Source of the DNA: CALODP01 sp942492055
GTDB taxonomy: Bacteria; Bacteroidota; Ignavibacteria; Ignavibacteriales; Melioribacteraceae
Length of the DNA: 64,000 nucleotides
Direction of reading: 5' to 3'
Assembly: GCA_942492055.1 (NCBI GenBank)
Contig: CALODP010000019.1
Span: forward strand, 310,001-374,000
In this document: positions 49,595 to 58,413 of the stretch, piece after piece
Position numbering within the stretch: the first letter of the stretch is position 1
How the letters are laid out: each line of letters opens with the position of its first letter
The notes under the pieces: model-generated
Databases searched by the model: none
Seen by the model: only the letters and a program-made list of their open reading frames with translations
Told to the model about the DNA's origin: nothing
Made by a program: the position numbers and the translations under genes

Positions 49595-50731
49595 ATGAAG
49601 AGAAGAAATCAACATTTAGCGATATTCCTTTTAGTTCTGTTATTACCCACGCTAATTTTTTCCCAATCCTTTAAATTCGCGGCTATGTCCGATAGTCGGG
49701 GACCTTATAACGGAGTAAACGAACCTGTTCTATCTGCCCTGGCAAATCATCTCGCGGAAAATCATCCAGACATAAAATTTGTTATTTTCCCCGGCGATAT
49801 GGTAAACGGAAACAGAGAAAACCCGAATCAAACTATGCGAGAGCTTAATCACTGGAAAGAGGTTATGGCACCGGTTTACAATCTTCCGGGAGCCATTGAG
49901 CCGAAGATTTTCGTCACTCCGGGAAATCATGAAATCCAGCACAGAATGGATGAAGCCAATTTCAAAAAGGTTTTCTCCGGTATGCCACAAAACGGACCGG
50001 ACGATGAAAAAGGTTTAACCTTCTCATTCGATTATAACAACAATCATTTCATCCTTGTGAATACTGCCCGCTGGAATTACGGCGATCCGAACGACACTAC
50101 TGACGATAAGGATGATTGGCACAGAATAGAGCATATCGATTGGCTCGAGAATGATTTGAAGGAGGCGCGGGAAAGAGGGGTTGATAATATCTTCGTCGCC
50201 GGTCATGATATGCCTTTCCCAACCGGCGGACACATCCGCGACGGATTCGCCCGTCTCTTTGATCTTGATACCGTCTTAACAGAGAGACAAAAAGCGGGGA
50301 TAAAACATCGGGACGATATTTGGAATCTGTTCAAGAAATATGACGTTGCCGCCTACATGTGCGGGCACGAGCATCTCTATTCCCGATTACAATATCAGGG
50401 AGTTTACCAATTGATTCTCGGATCATGCGGCGCGCCGATTTACTATCACAACTCGAAATACGGAGACAACCCCGAGAAGAAGCGCCCGGGACAAACGATG
50501 ACATACAACGAATCGGTTCCGTATTACGAAGTTTTGGGATATTCCCACGGCCCCGGAAAAAGCTCTCAGATCTCTGAAGACTTTTTCGGATTAAGAGTTT
50601 TTCATTATTCGGTTTTCGAAGTTCAGCCGGAGGGAATAAAAGTAACCACCTACGGCATCCCTTTGAAAGAGGGAACCAGAAACAAACCTGACGGTGAAGT
50701 AAGAGAGGTAGACAGTTTCATAATCAAATAA
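49595..50731 (+). CDS. secreted calcineurin-like metallophosphoesterase
   Basis: About 378 aa with signal peptide (MKRRNQHLAIFLLVLLLPTL). The metallophosphoesterase metal motifs follow in order: AAMSDSRGPYN (degenerate DxH, with Asp-Ser-Arg), VIFPGDMVNG (GDxxN), VTPGNHEIQH (GNHE), AGHDMPF and MCGHEHLYSR (GHxH). The first DxH motif is DSR, so the His ligand is replaced, as in some purple-acid-like or 3',5'-nucleotidase-type enzymes. I chose the ATG at 49595, preceded by AAAGGAA; an in-frame ATG 16 codons upstream lies inside the terminator stem. The substrate is unknown. It stands alone between two terminators. Confidence 0.88.
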   Translation: MKRRNQHLAIFLLVLLLPTLIFSQSFKFAAMSDSRGPYNGVNEPVLSALANHLAENHPDIKFVIFPGDMVNGNRENPNQTMRELNHWKEVMAPVYNLPGAIEPKIFVTPGNHEIQHRMDEANFKKVFSGMPQNGPDDEKGLTFSFDYNNNHFILVNTARWNYGDPNDTTDDKDDWHRIEHIDWLENDLKEARERGVDNIFVAGHDMPFPTGGHIRDGFARLFDLDTVLTERQKAGIKHRDDIWNLFKKYDVAAYMCGHEHLYSRLQYQGVYQLILGSCGAPIYYHNSKYGDNPEKKRPGQTMTYNESVPYYEVLGYSHGPGKSSQISEDFFGLRVFHYSVFEVQPEGIKVTTYGIPLKEGTRNKPDGEVREVDSFIIK

Positions 50732-50738
50732 ATTTTTG

Positions 50739-50776
50739 CAAGAAGGTCGCTATTTGGCGGCCTTCTTTTGTTTTTG
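50739..50776 (+). terminator. intrinsic terminator after the metallophosphoesterase gene
   Basis: AAGAAGGTCGC (50739-50749) pairs with GCGGCCTTCTT (50756-50766), 11 bp with one G-U, loop of 6. TTTGTTTTT follows. Confidence 0.85.
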
Positions 50777-50836
50777 GTTGTTATTTGAAAATCAATTTGA
50801 TAAAATAGGCCGATAGTTTTAATAGTTGGAGTAAAA

Positions 50837-53650
50837 ATGAAATTCGGTTCTAAGTTTATCATACTTTTTCTTCTTTGCGCTACCTTCTCATTCGGGAGTA
50901 ACGGAATTATAAAGAAGGGAAAGGAAATCTATTTCGCGAATAAGGTTGTAATCAAGCTAAAGAAAGAGACCGGCTTGAAAAAGGCTTCGGCCAACAGAGT
51001 GGAAAGTGTTAAAACTTTTCTGGCAAAAAAAGGAATCACACAAATGAAGAGGAGATTCCCGAGCGTAAGTGCCGAAGAAACTCTTCTTAACGATATATAT
51101 ATAGTCGATTACAATTCACCGATCGATCCGAAATACTACTCGGATAAACTTTCCCTCAACGAAGATATCGAATGGGCAGAACCGTTTTATCTTTCGGAAA
51201 TTACTTTCGTTCCCAACGATCCCCAATTGGCTACTCAATACGCCCTTACAAAAGTAGAGGCTGCCAAAGCATGGGATATAAACAAAGGGAACAAGAAGAT
51301 TATAATAGCTATCGTTGATAGCGGCGTGGATATTGATCATCCCGATTTGGCAGGTAATATCTGGACAAACGATGATCCGGTTAACGGAGTTGATGATGAT
51401 CGTAACGGCTATGTAGATGATATTCACGGCTGGGATTTCGGCGGATTGAGTGGCACCCCCGATAACGACCCGACCGAAGACAGTCCGACACACGGAACAC
51501 ATGTAGCGGGAATAGCAAGCGCAGTTACAAATAACGCAATCGGAGTTGCGGGACTCGGATACAATTGTACAATCATGCCCATTAAAACATCTCAACACGA
51601 TATCGGGGATCGCACAGTCGCCTACGGATACGCGGGAATTCTTTACGCCGTGGAGAATGGCGCCGATATTATAAATTGTAGTTGGGGTGGTTATTCCTAC
51701 TCCAAAGCAGCGCAGGAAATTATCGATTACGCGGTTTCAAAAGGGGTTGTGGTAATAGCCTCTGCCGGAAACGAGGCGGAAAATATCTCGATCTATCCGG
51801 GAGCTTACAAAGGAGTTCTTTCGGTAGGTTTCACTAATTCTACCGATAGTCGTTCTTCAATGTCGAACTACGGATTAAATGTAGATGTGATGGCCCCAGG
51901 TGTGAATATTCTAAACACATGGCAAGATGATACTTACACATACTTAAGTGGCAGCTCGATGGCATCTCCGTTGGTCGCCGGTTTGGCGGGATTGGTAAAG
52001 GAACAATTCCCCGGTTATTCACCCCTACAGATTTCGGAACAAATCAGAGCTACATGCGACGACATAGATGACCTGAATTCATTTTACGCAAAGCAACTTG
52101 GCAAAGGACGAGTTAACGCCTATCGAGCATTAACGGAAACAAACGCAAAGTCGGCAAGAATTTCGGATATATCATTCACTGACGAAGGAAACGGAAATAA
52201 AGTATTTGAGCCGGGGGAAATTGTAAGAATAGATGTCTCCTTTATCAACTATCTCACTCCCCTTTCCGGATTATCGGTTACCCTTTCCACATCCAACCCG
52301 AATGTGGAAATTACTTCGGCAAGTTTCTCCGCCGGTGCTATCGGAATGATGAAAGAAATATCAAACTCTTCGGCGCCTTTCCGCTTCAAAGTAAAAGAAT
52401 CGGCCCCGAAAAACGAGGTAGTCCGTTTCGTGCTTGATTATAAGGACGGATCGTACACTGATCACGAATTGGTGGATGTATTAATAAATCCTTCGTACAA
52501 AACGCACGAATCGAATAATATTCAGTTATCTGTCGGTAGCAATGGCTCACTAGGATTTATCGACTATCCTACTAATACACAGGGTGCCGGATTCAAATAT
52601 GACGAAGGAGCAAACCTCATGTTCGAAGGAGGATTTCTTTTGAGCACCGGCGCCACAAAGGTTGTCGGTCCGATAAGAGGTGGAGATCCCGACAAACAGC
52701 CGAACGAGTTTACCCCGACAGTTCCTTTTACAATCAGCGTTCCGGGGAAAAAAGCGGACGAACAAGGCTACGCAAAATTCAACGACTCACAGGCCGGATT
52801 GCAAAAGATCGGTGTCGAAGTGGAATTGAATACATTCGCCTATCCGGATGTAACCAACGGCGATTATATTATTCTTCAATACAGCGTTAAGAACACAACC
52901 GACGAAAAGATAGAGGGGCTTTACGGCGGTCTCTATTTCGATTGGGATATAGATGAGGAAGGTTACGAAACGAACAAGGCCGAATACGTATCCTCCGATA
53001 AATACGGAAGAGTTTACAATTCCAAAGCCGGAGCTCTTACAACACAAACAGCGGTAGCTCTTCTTTCCGAAGCTCCGGGGGAAGGCTTTTACGCTTTTCA
53101 CAATGACGGCAACGGCGGAGGAATAGGAATCTACGACGGATTTACATTCGCGGAAAAATATAGCGCCCTTTCTTCCGGTTTCGCTCATAGCAGCGCCGGA
53201 CCGGCGGATATCTCCGCGCTTAGCTCCGCAGGCCCTTATTCCATTGAGCCTAATGAGAAAATAGAAATTGCTTTCGCCATCGCGGCCGGGAGCGATCCGG
53301 AATCACTTAAGAAATCGATCTCGGCAAGCAGGGAGAAATACTCCGGTGTGGTAAGTGACACTAACGATCCGGTTAATCCGCACATGCTAAGTTACCGACT
53401 AGATCAAAACTACCCGAATCCGTTCAACCCGGAAACGAAGATAACTTACTCACTTGCCGAACCCGGTTTGGTAAGTATCAAAGTATATAATATTCTCGGT
53501 CAGGAGATCGCGACCCTATTGAACAAAGAAATGCCGGCGGGAGAAAATCACGTTCCATTTAACGGAGCCGGATTATCAAGCGGATTGTACATCTACAAAA
53601 TAACCTCAGGCAACTATACCGCTTCCAAGAAGATGATGTTGATTAAATAG
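50837..53650 (+). CDS. S8 subtilisin-like protease secreted by T9SS
   Basis: 937 aa. A signal peptide (1-20) precedes an inhibitor/fervidolysin-like prodomain to ~135. The S8 catalytic domain is at about 140-435, with Asp161 (AIVDSGVDIDHPD), His219 (SPTHGTHVAGIAS), oxyanion Asn312 (SAGNE) and Ser374 (SGSSMASPLVAG). An Asp-rich loop (DDPVNGVDDDRNGYVDD) may bind calcium. A beta-rich region (about 440-840) follows. The end is a type A sorting domain, LDQNYPNPFNPETKITYSLA to the final KMMLIK, which directs export through the type IX system and anchoring at the surface. The triad is complete, so it should be an active extracellular protease, likely for peptide supply; the POT-type transporter at 56.8 kb could use its products (inference). 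Confidence 0.95.
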   Translation: MKFGSKFIILFLLCATFSFGSNGIIKKGKEIYFANKVVIKLKKETGLKKASANRVESVKTFLAKKGITQMKRRFPSVSAEETLLNDIYIVDYNSPIDPKYYSDKLSLNEDIEWAEPFYLSEITFVPNDPQLATQYALTKVEAAKAWDINKGNKKIIIAIVDSGVDIDHPDLAGNIWTNDDPVNGVDDDRNGYVDDIHGWDFGGLSGTPDNDPTEDSPTHGTHVAGIASAVTNNAIGVAGLGYNCTIMPIKTSQHDIGDRTVAYGYAGILYAVENGADIINCSWGGYSYSKAAQEIIDYAVSKGVVVIASAGNEAENISIYPGAYKGVLSVGFTNSTDSRSSMSNYGLNVDVMAPGVNILNTWQDDTYTYLSGSSMASPLVAGLAGLVKEQFPGYSPLQISEQIRATCDDIDDLNSFYAKQLGKGRVNAYRALTETNAKSARISDISFTDEGNGNKVFEPGEIVRIDVSFINYLTPLSGLSVTLSTSNPNVEITSASFSAGAIGMMKEISNSSAPFRFKVKESAPKNEVVRFVLDYKDGSYTDHELVDVLINPSYKTHESNNIQLSVGSNGSLGFIDYPTNTQGAGFKYDEGANLMFEGGFLLSTGATKVVGPIRGGDPDKQPNEFTPTVPFTISVPGKKADEQGYAKFNDSQAGLQKIGVEVELNTFAYPDVTNGDYIILQYSVKNTTDEKIEGLYGGLYFDWDIDEEGYETNKAEYVSSDKYGRVYNSKAGALTTQTAVALLSEAPGEGFYAFHNDGNGGGIGIYDGFTFAEKYSALSSGFAHSSAGPADISALSSAGPYSIEPNEKIEIAFAIAAGSDPESLKKSISASREKYSGVVSDTNDPVNPHMLSYRLDQNYPNPFNPETKITYSLAEPGLVSIKVYNILGQEIATLLNKEMPAGENHVPFNGAGLSSGLYIYKITSGNYTASKKMMLIK

Positions 53651-53667
53651 ATCTGATATATTAATCT

Positions 53668-53690
53668 TCCCCCGCTATTTCGGCGGGGGA
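53668..53690. terminator. hairpin between convergent protease and ATP-grasp/M20 genes
   Basis: TCCCCCGC (53668-53675) and GCGGGGGA (53683-53690) form a perfect 8-bp GC stem with a 7-base loop. There is no strong T tract on either side. It probably serves both genes. Confidence 0.6.
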
Positions 53691-53703
53691 GATATAATTT
53701 CCT

Positions 53704-53970
53704 TTATAGCTCATTCATTACTACAGCCAGAAGAGTTCCTTTTTCAATAACGCTATCCTGCAAAATATATTCGTCGGGTGATCTGTAATTTTCCCCTATC
53801 GGCCCGAATCCGTCCAACACAGGCACTTCATCGGCGACATGGCATATATTACATGATTGCCATCTGTGAGTTTTCTTTACTCTTACTTCCAAACGGTCCG
53901 CGATCTTTTTTACTTCATCAAAAAACTCTATATTCGCCGAGCTTTCCGGCATCGAGGGAAGAGTAACCTT
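53704..53970 (-). CDS. -1-frame C-terminal continuation of the M20 domain
   Basis: This frame encodes 88 residues that complete the M20 fold missing from the end of the ATP-grasp/M20 gene. They start KVTLPSMPESSANIEFFDEV and include KKTHRWQSCNICHVADEVPV, LDGFGPIGENYRSPDEYI and a final helix ending NEL. SPDEYI is the family's closing motif, but the zinc-binding His before it is Arg here. It joins the upstream frame exactly at the A8 run 53969-53976 on the minus strand: adding one A, or a -1 slip at A-AAA-AAA, makes a continuous protein of ~717 aa. It is not an independent gene. Confidence 0.75.
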   Translation of the reverse strand, partial: KVTLPSMPESSANIEFFDEVKKIADRLEVRVKKTHRWQSCNICHVADEVPVLDGFGPIGENYRSPDEYILQDSVIEKGTLLAVVMNEL

Positions 53971-55856
53971 TTTTTTATGATTAGCCGAAGATCCTTCTTT
54001 TTTCCCTTTCGTAAAAGATTCTCCAACTCTCTGTTAATCTCCTCACCGGCTTCCTTTGAGTCGTAGCGGGTGGTAAGATGTATAGCCGCGTGATCGGCAA
54101 CGAGACCGTAGTTCAATTCCGACGAGGCTGTCTTTACGGTAATTTGCCCGGGTACTTCTTTCCCCATCTTTTTAATCGCCAGAATCTTCTTTGCCACAAG
54201 CTCAAAGATATCGGTTCCCTCTTCGTTCCCCATGCGCTTTGTGTTTGACAATTCAACTTCGAAAGAAGATGTTCCGGCTCTTGATACTACAACCCCGTTA
54301 TTCATATCGCCGTATTTCAGCCCGATAACTCTGGCCGATCTGAGAGAGTAATGATGAATTACATCCGCGGAATATTTTCCTCCGATACTATCATCGGTTG
54401 TAATCAGAATGCCTATTTTTTTTGATCTCAAACTTCGCGCGTATCTAAGGGCTCCCAAAGCGGCCAGCATTACAGCCAGTCCTCCTTTATTTTCGGTAGC
54501 CCCGGAACCGTAAATCCTTCCGCGACGCTCGTAATACTCAACCATATCCTTATGCCGATATGAAGTATCGAGGTGACCCAACATGAGAAAATCGTTCTTC
54601 TCATCGGAGTGATTCTGAAAATAGAGGCAATTCCCAACTTCGTTTCGATTGAATACTTCTCTGGTAAAACCAAATTTTTTCAATTTGAAAGAGAGCCAGT
54701 TTCCGAGTTCGTTTACTCCCTCGGTATTGTAAACATAACTTTCGGTATTTATCATCTTCCTGATATTATCTTTTATCTCGGGAAATTGGCTGCGAATAAA
54801 ACTTCTTATCTTTATAGCCTTTCCCTTCTCTTTGTCTTCGCCGTTAACAAGAAGCTCCTGATTCGAACTCCCGAAATATCTGATAGCAGCGGTATCGAGC
54901 ATACGGTTTATCATAGCGTCGAAGTTTAATCCGGCTGTCGCGGCGGCTCTAACATAAGATCCTGTTCTCCCAAGACTGGCCATCGAATTGATCTCGAGTA
55001 AATAGAGATTCCCTTCCATATCCATACGAAAATCGACACGGGAAAAATCGAAAAGCCCAAGGGAATTAAACGCCTTTCTGGTTAAGTGCTGAATTCTTTC
55101 CTTGAGTTCATCATCAACATTTGCCGGACATATTTTCTCCTTCGGCTTTTCCAGTTTGTGCTGTACAGTCTGGATAGCGTTAGGATCATTATTCAAATCT
55201 ATTTCCACTATCGGAAGAACTTCGGCATCGATTCCGTTCCCCAAAATTCCCACGGCGAATTCTCTTCCCGGAATAAACTGTTCTACAAGAGCGGACTGAC
55301 TGAATTCCTTTGTAATAAACTCAACGGCTTCCCGCAAATCATCTATATTATCAACTACTCTGAGTCCGAAGGAAACGGCTTCCATCTTCGGTTTTACAAT
55401 CACCGGATAAGTTACATCAGACAGAACTTCTTGCGCGGAATTGAAAACCCAGAACTGAGGTGTTGGCAAACCGTATTTCTGGAAAATTATCTTCGTCAAA
55501 ACCTTGTCGAGGGCAACCGCGTGGGCAGCCGGGCCCGACCCGACATACGGAACCCCGAGCATTTCGAGCATTGCGGGAATATGAGTATAGCGGCTCTCCC
55601 CCTGAATGCCGTAGGCCATATTAAAAACCATCCCCGGCCGATCCCCTTCGATAACCTTCGGCATAAAGCCTTTCAGCTTATCGGCAAGGTGCATATCACC
55701 GTCAAAAATCTTTACCGTATGTCCCCCTTTTTCCAGAGCGGAAGCAACTTTTTTTACGGTTTCCGGATTATAAATCTCTTTATTCGGGCGTCCGAACGGA
55801 TTGATAACCGAGTCGTTATCCGCCAGCCCTTTGTTGTAGATTACAGCTACTTTCAT
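53928..55856 (-). CDS. D-Ala-D-Ala-ligase-like ATP-grasp / M20 peptidase fusion (frame-broken 3' end)
   Basis: The N-terminal half (about 1-320) is a D-alanine-D-alanine-ligase-like ATP-grasp enzyme: VFNMAYGIQGESRYTHIPAM, VPYVGSGPAAHAVALDKVLT, YPVIVKPKMEAVSFG, ALVEQFIPGREFAVGILGNG and LYLLEINSMASLG. The second half (about 350 on) is M20/ArgE-like, with LMLGHLDTS (metal His, catalytic Asp), GSGATENKGGLAVMLAALGA and ITTDDSIGG. In M20 enzymes the last two hold Asp and Glu-Glu; here they are Glu and Asp-Asp. The frame as read ends in an unrelated basic tail because of a break at the A8 run; the true C terminus continues at 53970-53704. The start ATG at 55854-55856 has GGAGAA upstream. A ligase joined to a peptidase suggests making and hydrolysing the same amide, or a peptide-tailoring enzyme (inference). 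Confidence 0.8.
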   Translation of the reverse strand: MKVAVIYNKGLADNDSVINPFGRPNKEIYNPETVKKVASALEKGGHTVKIFDGDMHLADKLKGFMPKVIEGDRPGMVFNMAYGIQGESRYTHIPAMLEMLGVPYVGSGPAAHAVALDKVLTKIIFQKYGLPTPQFWVFNSAQEVLSDVTYPVIVKPKMEAVSFGLRVVDNIDDLREAVEFITKEFSQSALVEQFIPGREFAVGILGNGIDAEVLPIVEIDLNNDPNAIQTVQHKLEKPKEKICPANVDDELKERIQHLTRKAFNSLGLFDFSRVDFRMDMEGNLYLLEINSMASLGRTGSYVRAAATAGLNFDAMINRMLDTAAIRYFGSSNQELLVNGEDKEKGKAIKIRSFIRSQFPEIKDNIRKMINTESYVYNTEGVNELGNWLSFKLKKFGFTREVFNRNEVGNCLYFQNHSDEKNDFLMLGHLDTSYRHKDMVEYYERRGRIYGSGATENKGGLAVMLAALGALRYARSLRSKKIGILITTDDSIGGKYSADVIHHYSLRSARVIGLKYGDMNNGVVVSRAGTSSFEVELSNTKRMGNEEGTDIFELVAKKILAIKKMGKEVPGQITVKTASSELNYGLVADHAAIHLTTRYDSKEAGEEINRELENLLRKGKKKDLRLIIKKRLLFPRCRKARRI

Positions 55857-56166
55857 CAACCATTCTCCAAATAAAATGCCGAGAAATATATTCAGTGTTT
55901 AATTACCGAACAAGAGAAATAATTATTCCGGTTCCCTCTTTTTTATATCTTCCTTTTTTTGTTTCGGAGCTGACTTATTCAATACTATTTCTCTCAAATA
56001 TTTCTTCCCAGAGGAATATAATTAACTTGGTAAAATATCTTTCAGCATTGACTGACAAACACAAATTATTAGGCCTCGCATCCGCAGCAATCGGGATAAA
56101 CATGATCTCCTCTGAGGTATAACCTAAAAAAGCTATCCGCTCTCCCATTTCACAAAGCGCAAAAGG

Positions 56167-56565
56167 GAATTCCCACTGAATTCAAAGCAAAGTATCTGAA
56201 GTTCAACGCAAAGCACGCAAATAAACTTACGGAGTTTTATAAGATTAAAATAAAGCGTCTGCTAAAAATAGCGGAGGAGATGAAAAAACTTACGGATCAG
56301 GTGGAATTTGGAGTAAAGCGTCTGGAATTCAAAGCAAAGTGTTTGAAGTTTGGAGTAAAGTAATGCTCCTTTGGTTTGAAGTTCAGCTCCTGAGCTTCAA
56401 ATTCATGCTCCTTTTGTTCAAACTTCACCTCCTTTGCTTCAAACTCATGCTCCTCCGGTTCAAAGTTCACCTCCTTTGCTTCAAATTCATGCTCCTCCGG
56501 TTCAAAGTTCATATCCTTTGCTTCAAATTCATACTCCTTTGGTCCGGATTCACACTTTAGGAGGA
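56167..56565. repeat. 21-bp tandem array C (42-bp higher order), convergent halves
   Basis: Nineteen contiguous units keep a 21-base phase from 56167 to 56565. The right part has a 42-base higher-order unit at 56377, 56419, 56461 and 56503; the copies at 56419 and 56461 differ at two positions. Right-half units encode heptads EFEAKEV-NFEPEEH on the minus strand. Left-half units (for example at 56335) encode EFKAKCL-KFGVKRL on the + strand, so the two halves are inverted relative to each other, meeting near 56360. The sequence differs from arrays A and B, but period, setting and inverted design agree. No ribosome site precedes either frame. The flanks 55857-56166 and 56566-56750 hold no supported gene. 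Confidence 0.8.
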
Positions 56566-56750
56566 TATACCTCGGCATTTTGGGCTTTTACCTTCACTAT
56601 TTGGGGATATAGTTGCTATTCTGTGAGTTATTTTTACTATTCTTTCTCTTTTCCGGAACGTGACAAAGGATTACGATGAAATGTTTTGGCTGATAACCCT
56701 GGAGAAGAGATATTTTCCAAAGGGGTTTTCTTTTTTAAACCGCGGATAAA

Positions 56751-56782
56751 GAAAAAGCCCATCGAAATAAATCGATGAGCTT
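56751..56782 (-). terminator. intrinsic terminator after the POT transporter gene
   Basis: On the minus strand AAGCTCATCGA (56782-56772) pairs with TCGATGGGCTT (56765-56755), 11 bp with one G-U, and TTTCTTT follows. It lies 36 bp after the transporter stop. Confidence 0.8.
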
Positions 56783-56817
56783 AATAATAAACTTAAGGAA
56801 AACCGATTTCCTCTATT

Positions 56818-58155
56818 CTAAGCTTCGTTTTTCGCGTCTATACGGTTGGTTACCATACGGAAAATATAAAGAGCAATAGCGGAAACAAAACCGATTGCGA
56901 CGAAATAGTACCAGATGTAATGAGCATCGGCATAATAAGCCGCTTTTTCAATATCTGTTATTCCCACAGGCAAGGTTCTCGGATCAGGACAATATTTATC
57001 GAGCAATACTCCCGAAAGGCTAAAGCCGATAATCGCAGAGAGGAAAGAATGAAGATGGCTGAAGCCAAGATAGAGTCCTTCTTCCCCTTTGGGAGCCTGC
57101 AAGGAGAAATATTCCAGGAATCGGGGTGAAATAAAACATTCCGCCAAACCTTGAATTGCGATACCAACGATCATCATTACTGTTAAAGGATGCATTGAGA
57201 ACATTCCGAAAACATCAACCGAAGGACCGGTAATGCTTGCCAACGACTGACTTAAGGCCATTGCCAAAGCGGAAAAGGGCATGAGCATCATACCAAACAT
57301 CATTGATGTTACGGCTTTTCTGTTTTTCATCAGTTGTGTTACAAGAACAACAAAAATTACCACGGTTGCAGGGTTAACATTAGCGAGCCACTCGGGCTTA
57401 GCGCTTTCTCCTACAATACGAATAACATACTTCGGCATAGTAGCATAAAGCTGCCCCTGAATCAACCAAAATCCAGTTACAATTAAAGTTAAGATCCAAA
57501 GACGAGGCTTTTGAAGAATCCCAACCAAAGCGTTCATTACATCGTCAATGGTTTTTTCACTCTTTTTCCCTTCATCAACATCTTTATAGATAAAAAGAGC
57601 AAAGAGTAATGCGATGATTGCCATTGCCGCAGAGAAGAAATTAACATATTGTAAACCCATTCCCTGGCGTATAAAAGGAACAAATGTTTTCCCGGAAAAA
57701 GCTCCGATATTAACTATCCAGTAAAATAGTGAATATCCTCTGGCACGGGTAGCAGCAGTAGTAGTTTTAGCAACTGTTCCGGTAATGAGAGGCTTTATAA
57801 AAGACGCCCCTACCATAAGAACAAAAAGCAATAAAAGTACAATCACTTTGGATACGTAAACTCCAAGAAAGAAATATCCGAAGGATAAAAGCGAAAAAGC
57901 AATAATCAATCCTTTCTTAAACCCGATTTTGTCTACATATGCACCGACAAAAGGAGGCAACAAATAAAGACCTCCGTAGAACAGACCGACAATAATACCG
58001 GTTTCAATATCAGTAAAGCCCACAATATCTGTCAAAAAGAGAGTGAGGACGATAAAGAATCCGTAGTAAGCGGCTCTTTCGCAGAGCTCCATAAAGTTGG
58101 CCGCCCAAAATTCTTTAGGAAATTTCCAAGATTCGTTTTTGGCAGTTGAACTCAT
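56818..58155 (-). CDS. MFS/POT-family transporter
   Basis: 445 aa with about 12 membrane helices. The N terminus FWAANFMELCERAAYYGFFI carries the E-x-x-E-R-x-x-Y-Y-G proton-coupling signature of the POT/PTR (proton-dependent oligopeptide) group. The loop GAYVDKIGFKKGLIIAF is the MFS motif A equivalent, and ASFIKPLITGTVAKTTTAAT with ARGYSLFYWIVNIGAFSG fits POT helices 4-5. It probably imports di- or tripeptides with protons. The protein lacks the extra periplasmic domain of some homologues. AGGAACATT precedes the ATG. It is monocistronic with its own terminator. Confidence 0.85.
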   Translation of the reverse strand: MSSTAKNESWKFPKEFWAANFMELCERAAYYGFFIVLTLFLTDIVGFTDIETGIIVGLFYGGLYLLPPFVGAYVDKIGFKKGLIIAFSLLSFGYFFLGVYVSKVIVLLLLFVLMVGASFIKPLITGTVAKTTTAATRARGYSLFYWIVNIGAFSGKTFVPFIRQGMGLQYVNFFSAAMAIIALLFALFIYKDVDEGKKSEKTIDDVMNALVGILQKPRLWILTLIVTGFWLIQGQLYATMPKYVIRIVGESAKPEWLANVNPATVVIFVVLVTQLMKNRKAVTSMMFGMMLMPFSALAMALSQSLASITGPSVDVFGMFSMHPLTVMMIVGIAIQGLAECFISPRFLEYFSLQAPKGEEGLYLGFSHLHSFLSAIIGFSLSGVLLDKYCPDPRTLPVGITDIEKAAYYADAHYIWYYFVAIGFVSAIALYIFRMVTNRIDAKNEA

Positions 58156-58260
58156 AATGTTCCTACTTTGTTAGAAATGAAAGATAGAAGTTATCGAAAA
58201 AAAGTAAGAATAGAAATATTGCAAAGGTGAATCATAAAAATAATCAATCGGGAGGGAATT

Positions 58261-58377
58261 ATGGAAGGAGGAATAATACTGGCCGTGTTGTTTTTGTTTT
58301 TGGTGTTTGGATTTAAGAAATCGGTGAGAATATTCAATGAAATCTTTTTGAACAGAGAAATAAAAAGGAAGCTATAG
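58261..58377 (+). CDS. 38-aa predicted single-pass membrane peptide
   Basis: Short frame ATG-TAG with a strong ribosome site (GGGAGGGAATT directly before ATG). The peptide has an N-terminal hydrophobic helix (GGIILAVLFLFLVFGF) followed by a basic, amphipathic tail (KKSVRIFNEIFLNREIKRKL). It is followed at once by a terminator hairpin. This is the topology of small membrane regulators or type I toxins, but no antisense RNA or homologue is evident. It is divergent from the transporter gene and convergent with the secreted-protein gene. Confidence 0.5.
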   Translation: MEGGIILAVLFLFLVFGFKKSVRIFNEIFLNREIKRKL

Positions 58378-58404
58378 AAAGGGCAACTCTTTGAGCTGCC
58401 CTTT
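58378..58404. terminator. bidirectional terminator
   Basis: AAAGGGCA (58378-58385) and TGCCCTTT (58397-58404) form a perfect 8-bp stem with an 11-base loop, between the 38-aa ORF and the convergent secreted-protein gene. Confidence 0.75.
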
Positions 58405-58413
58405 AGAAAACTA

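Noticed and set aside
55895..56122. 75-codon + frame with LLGLASAAIGIN, faintly like peptide deformylase motif 1
   Set aside because: Only a dozen residues look similar, no catalytic HExxH or EGCLS motif follows, and no ribosome site is present.
56297..56578. 93-codon minus-strand frame EFEAKEV repeat as a coiled-coil protein
   Set aside because: Possible but unsupported: no ribosome site, starts and ends within degenerate repeats, and the left half carries the same heptad on the other strand. Kept as a repeat, not a gene.
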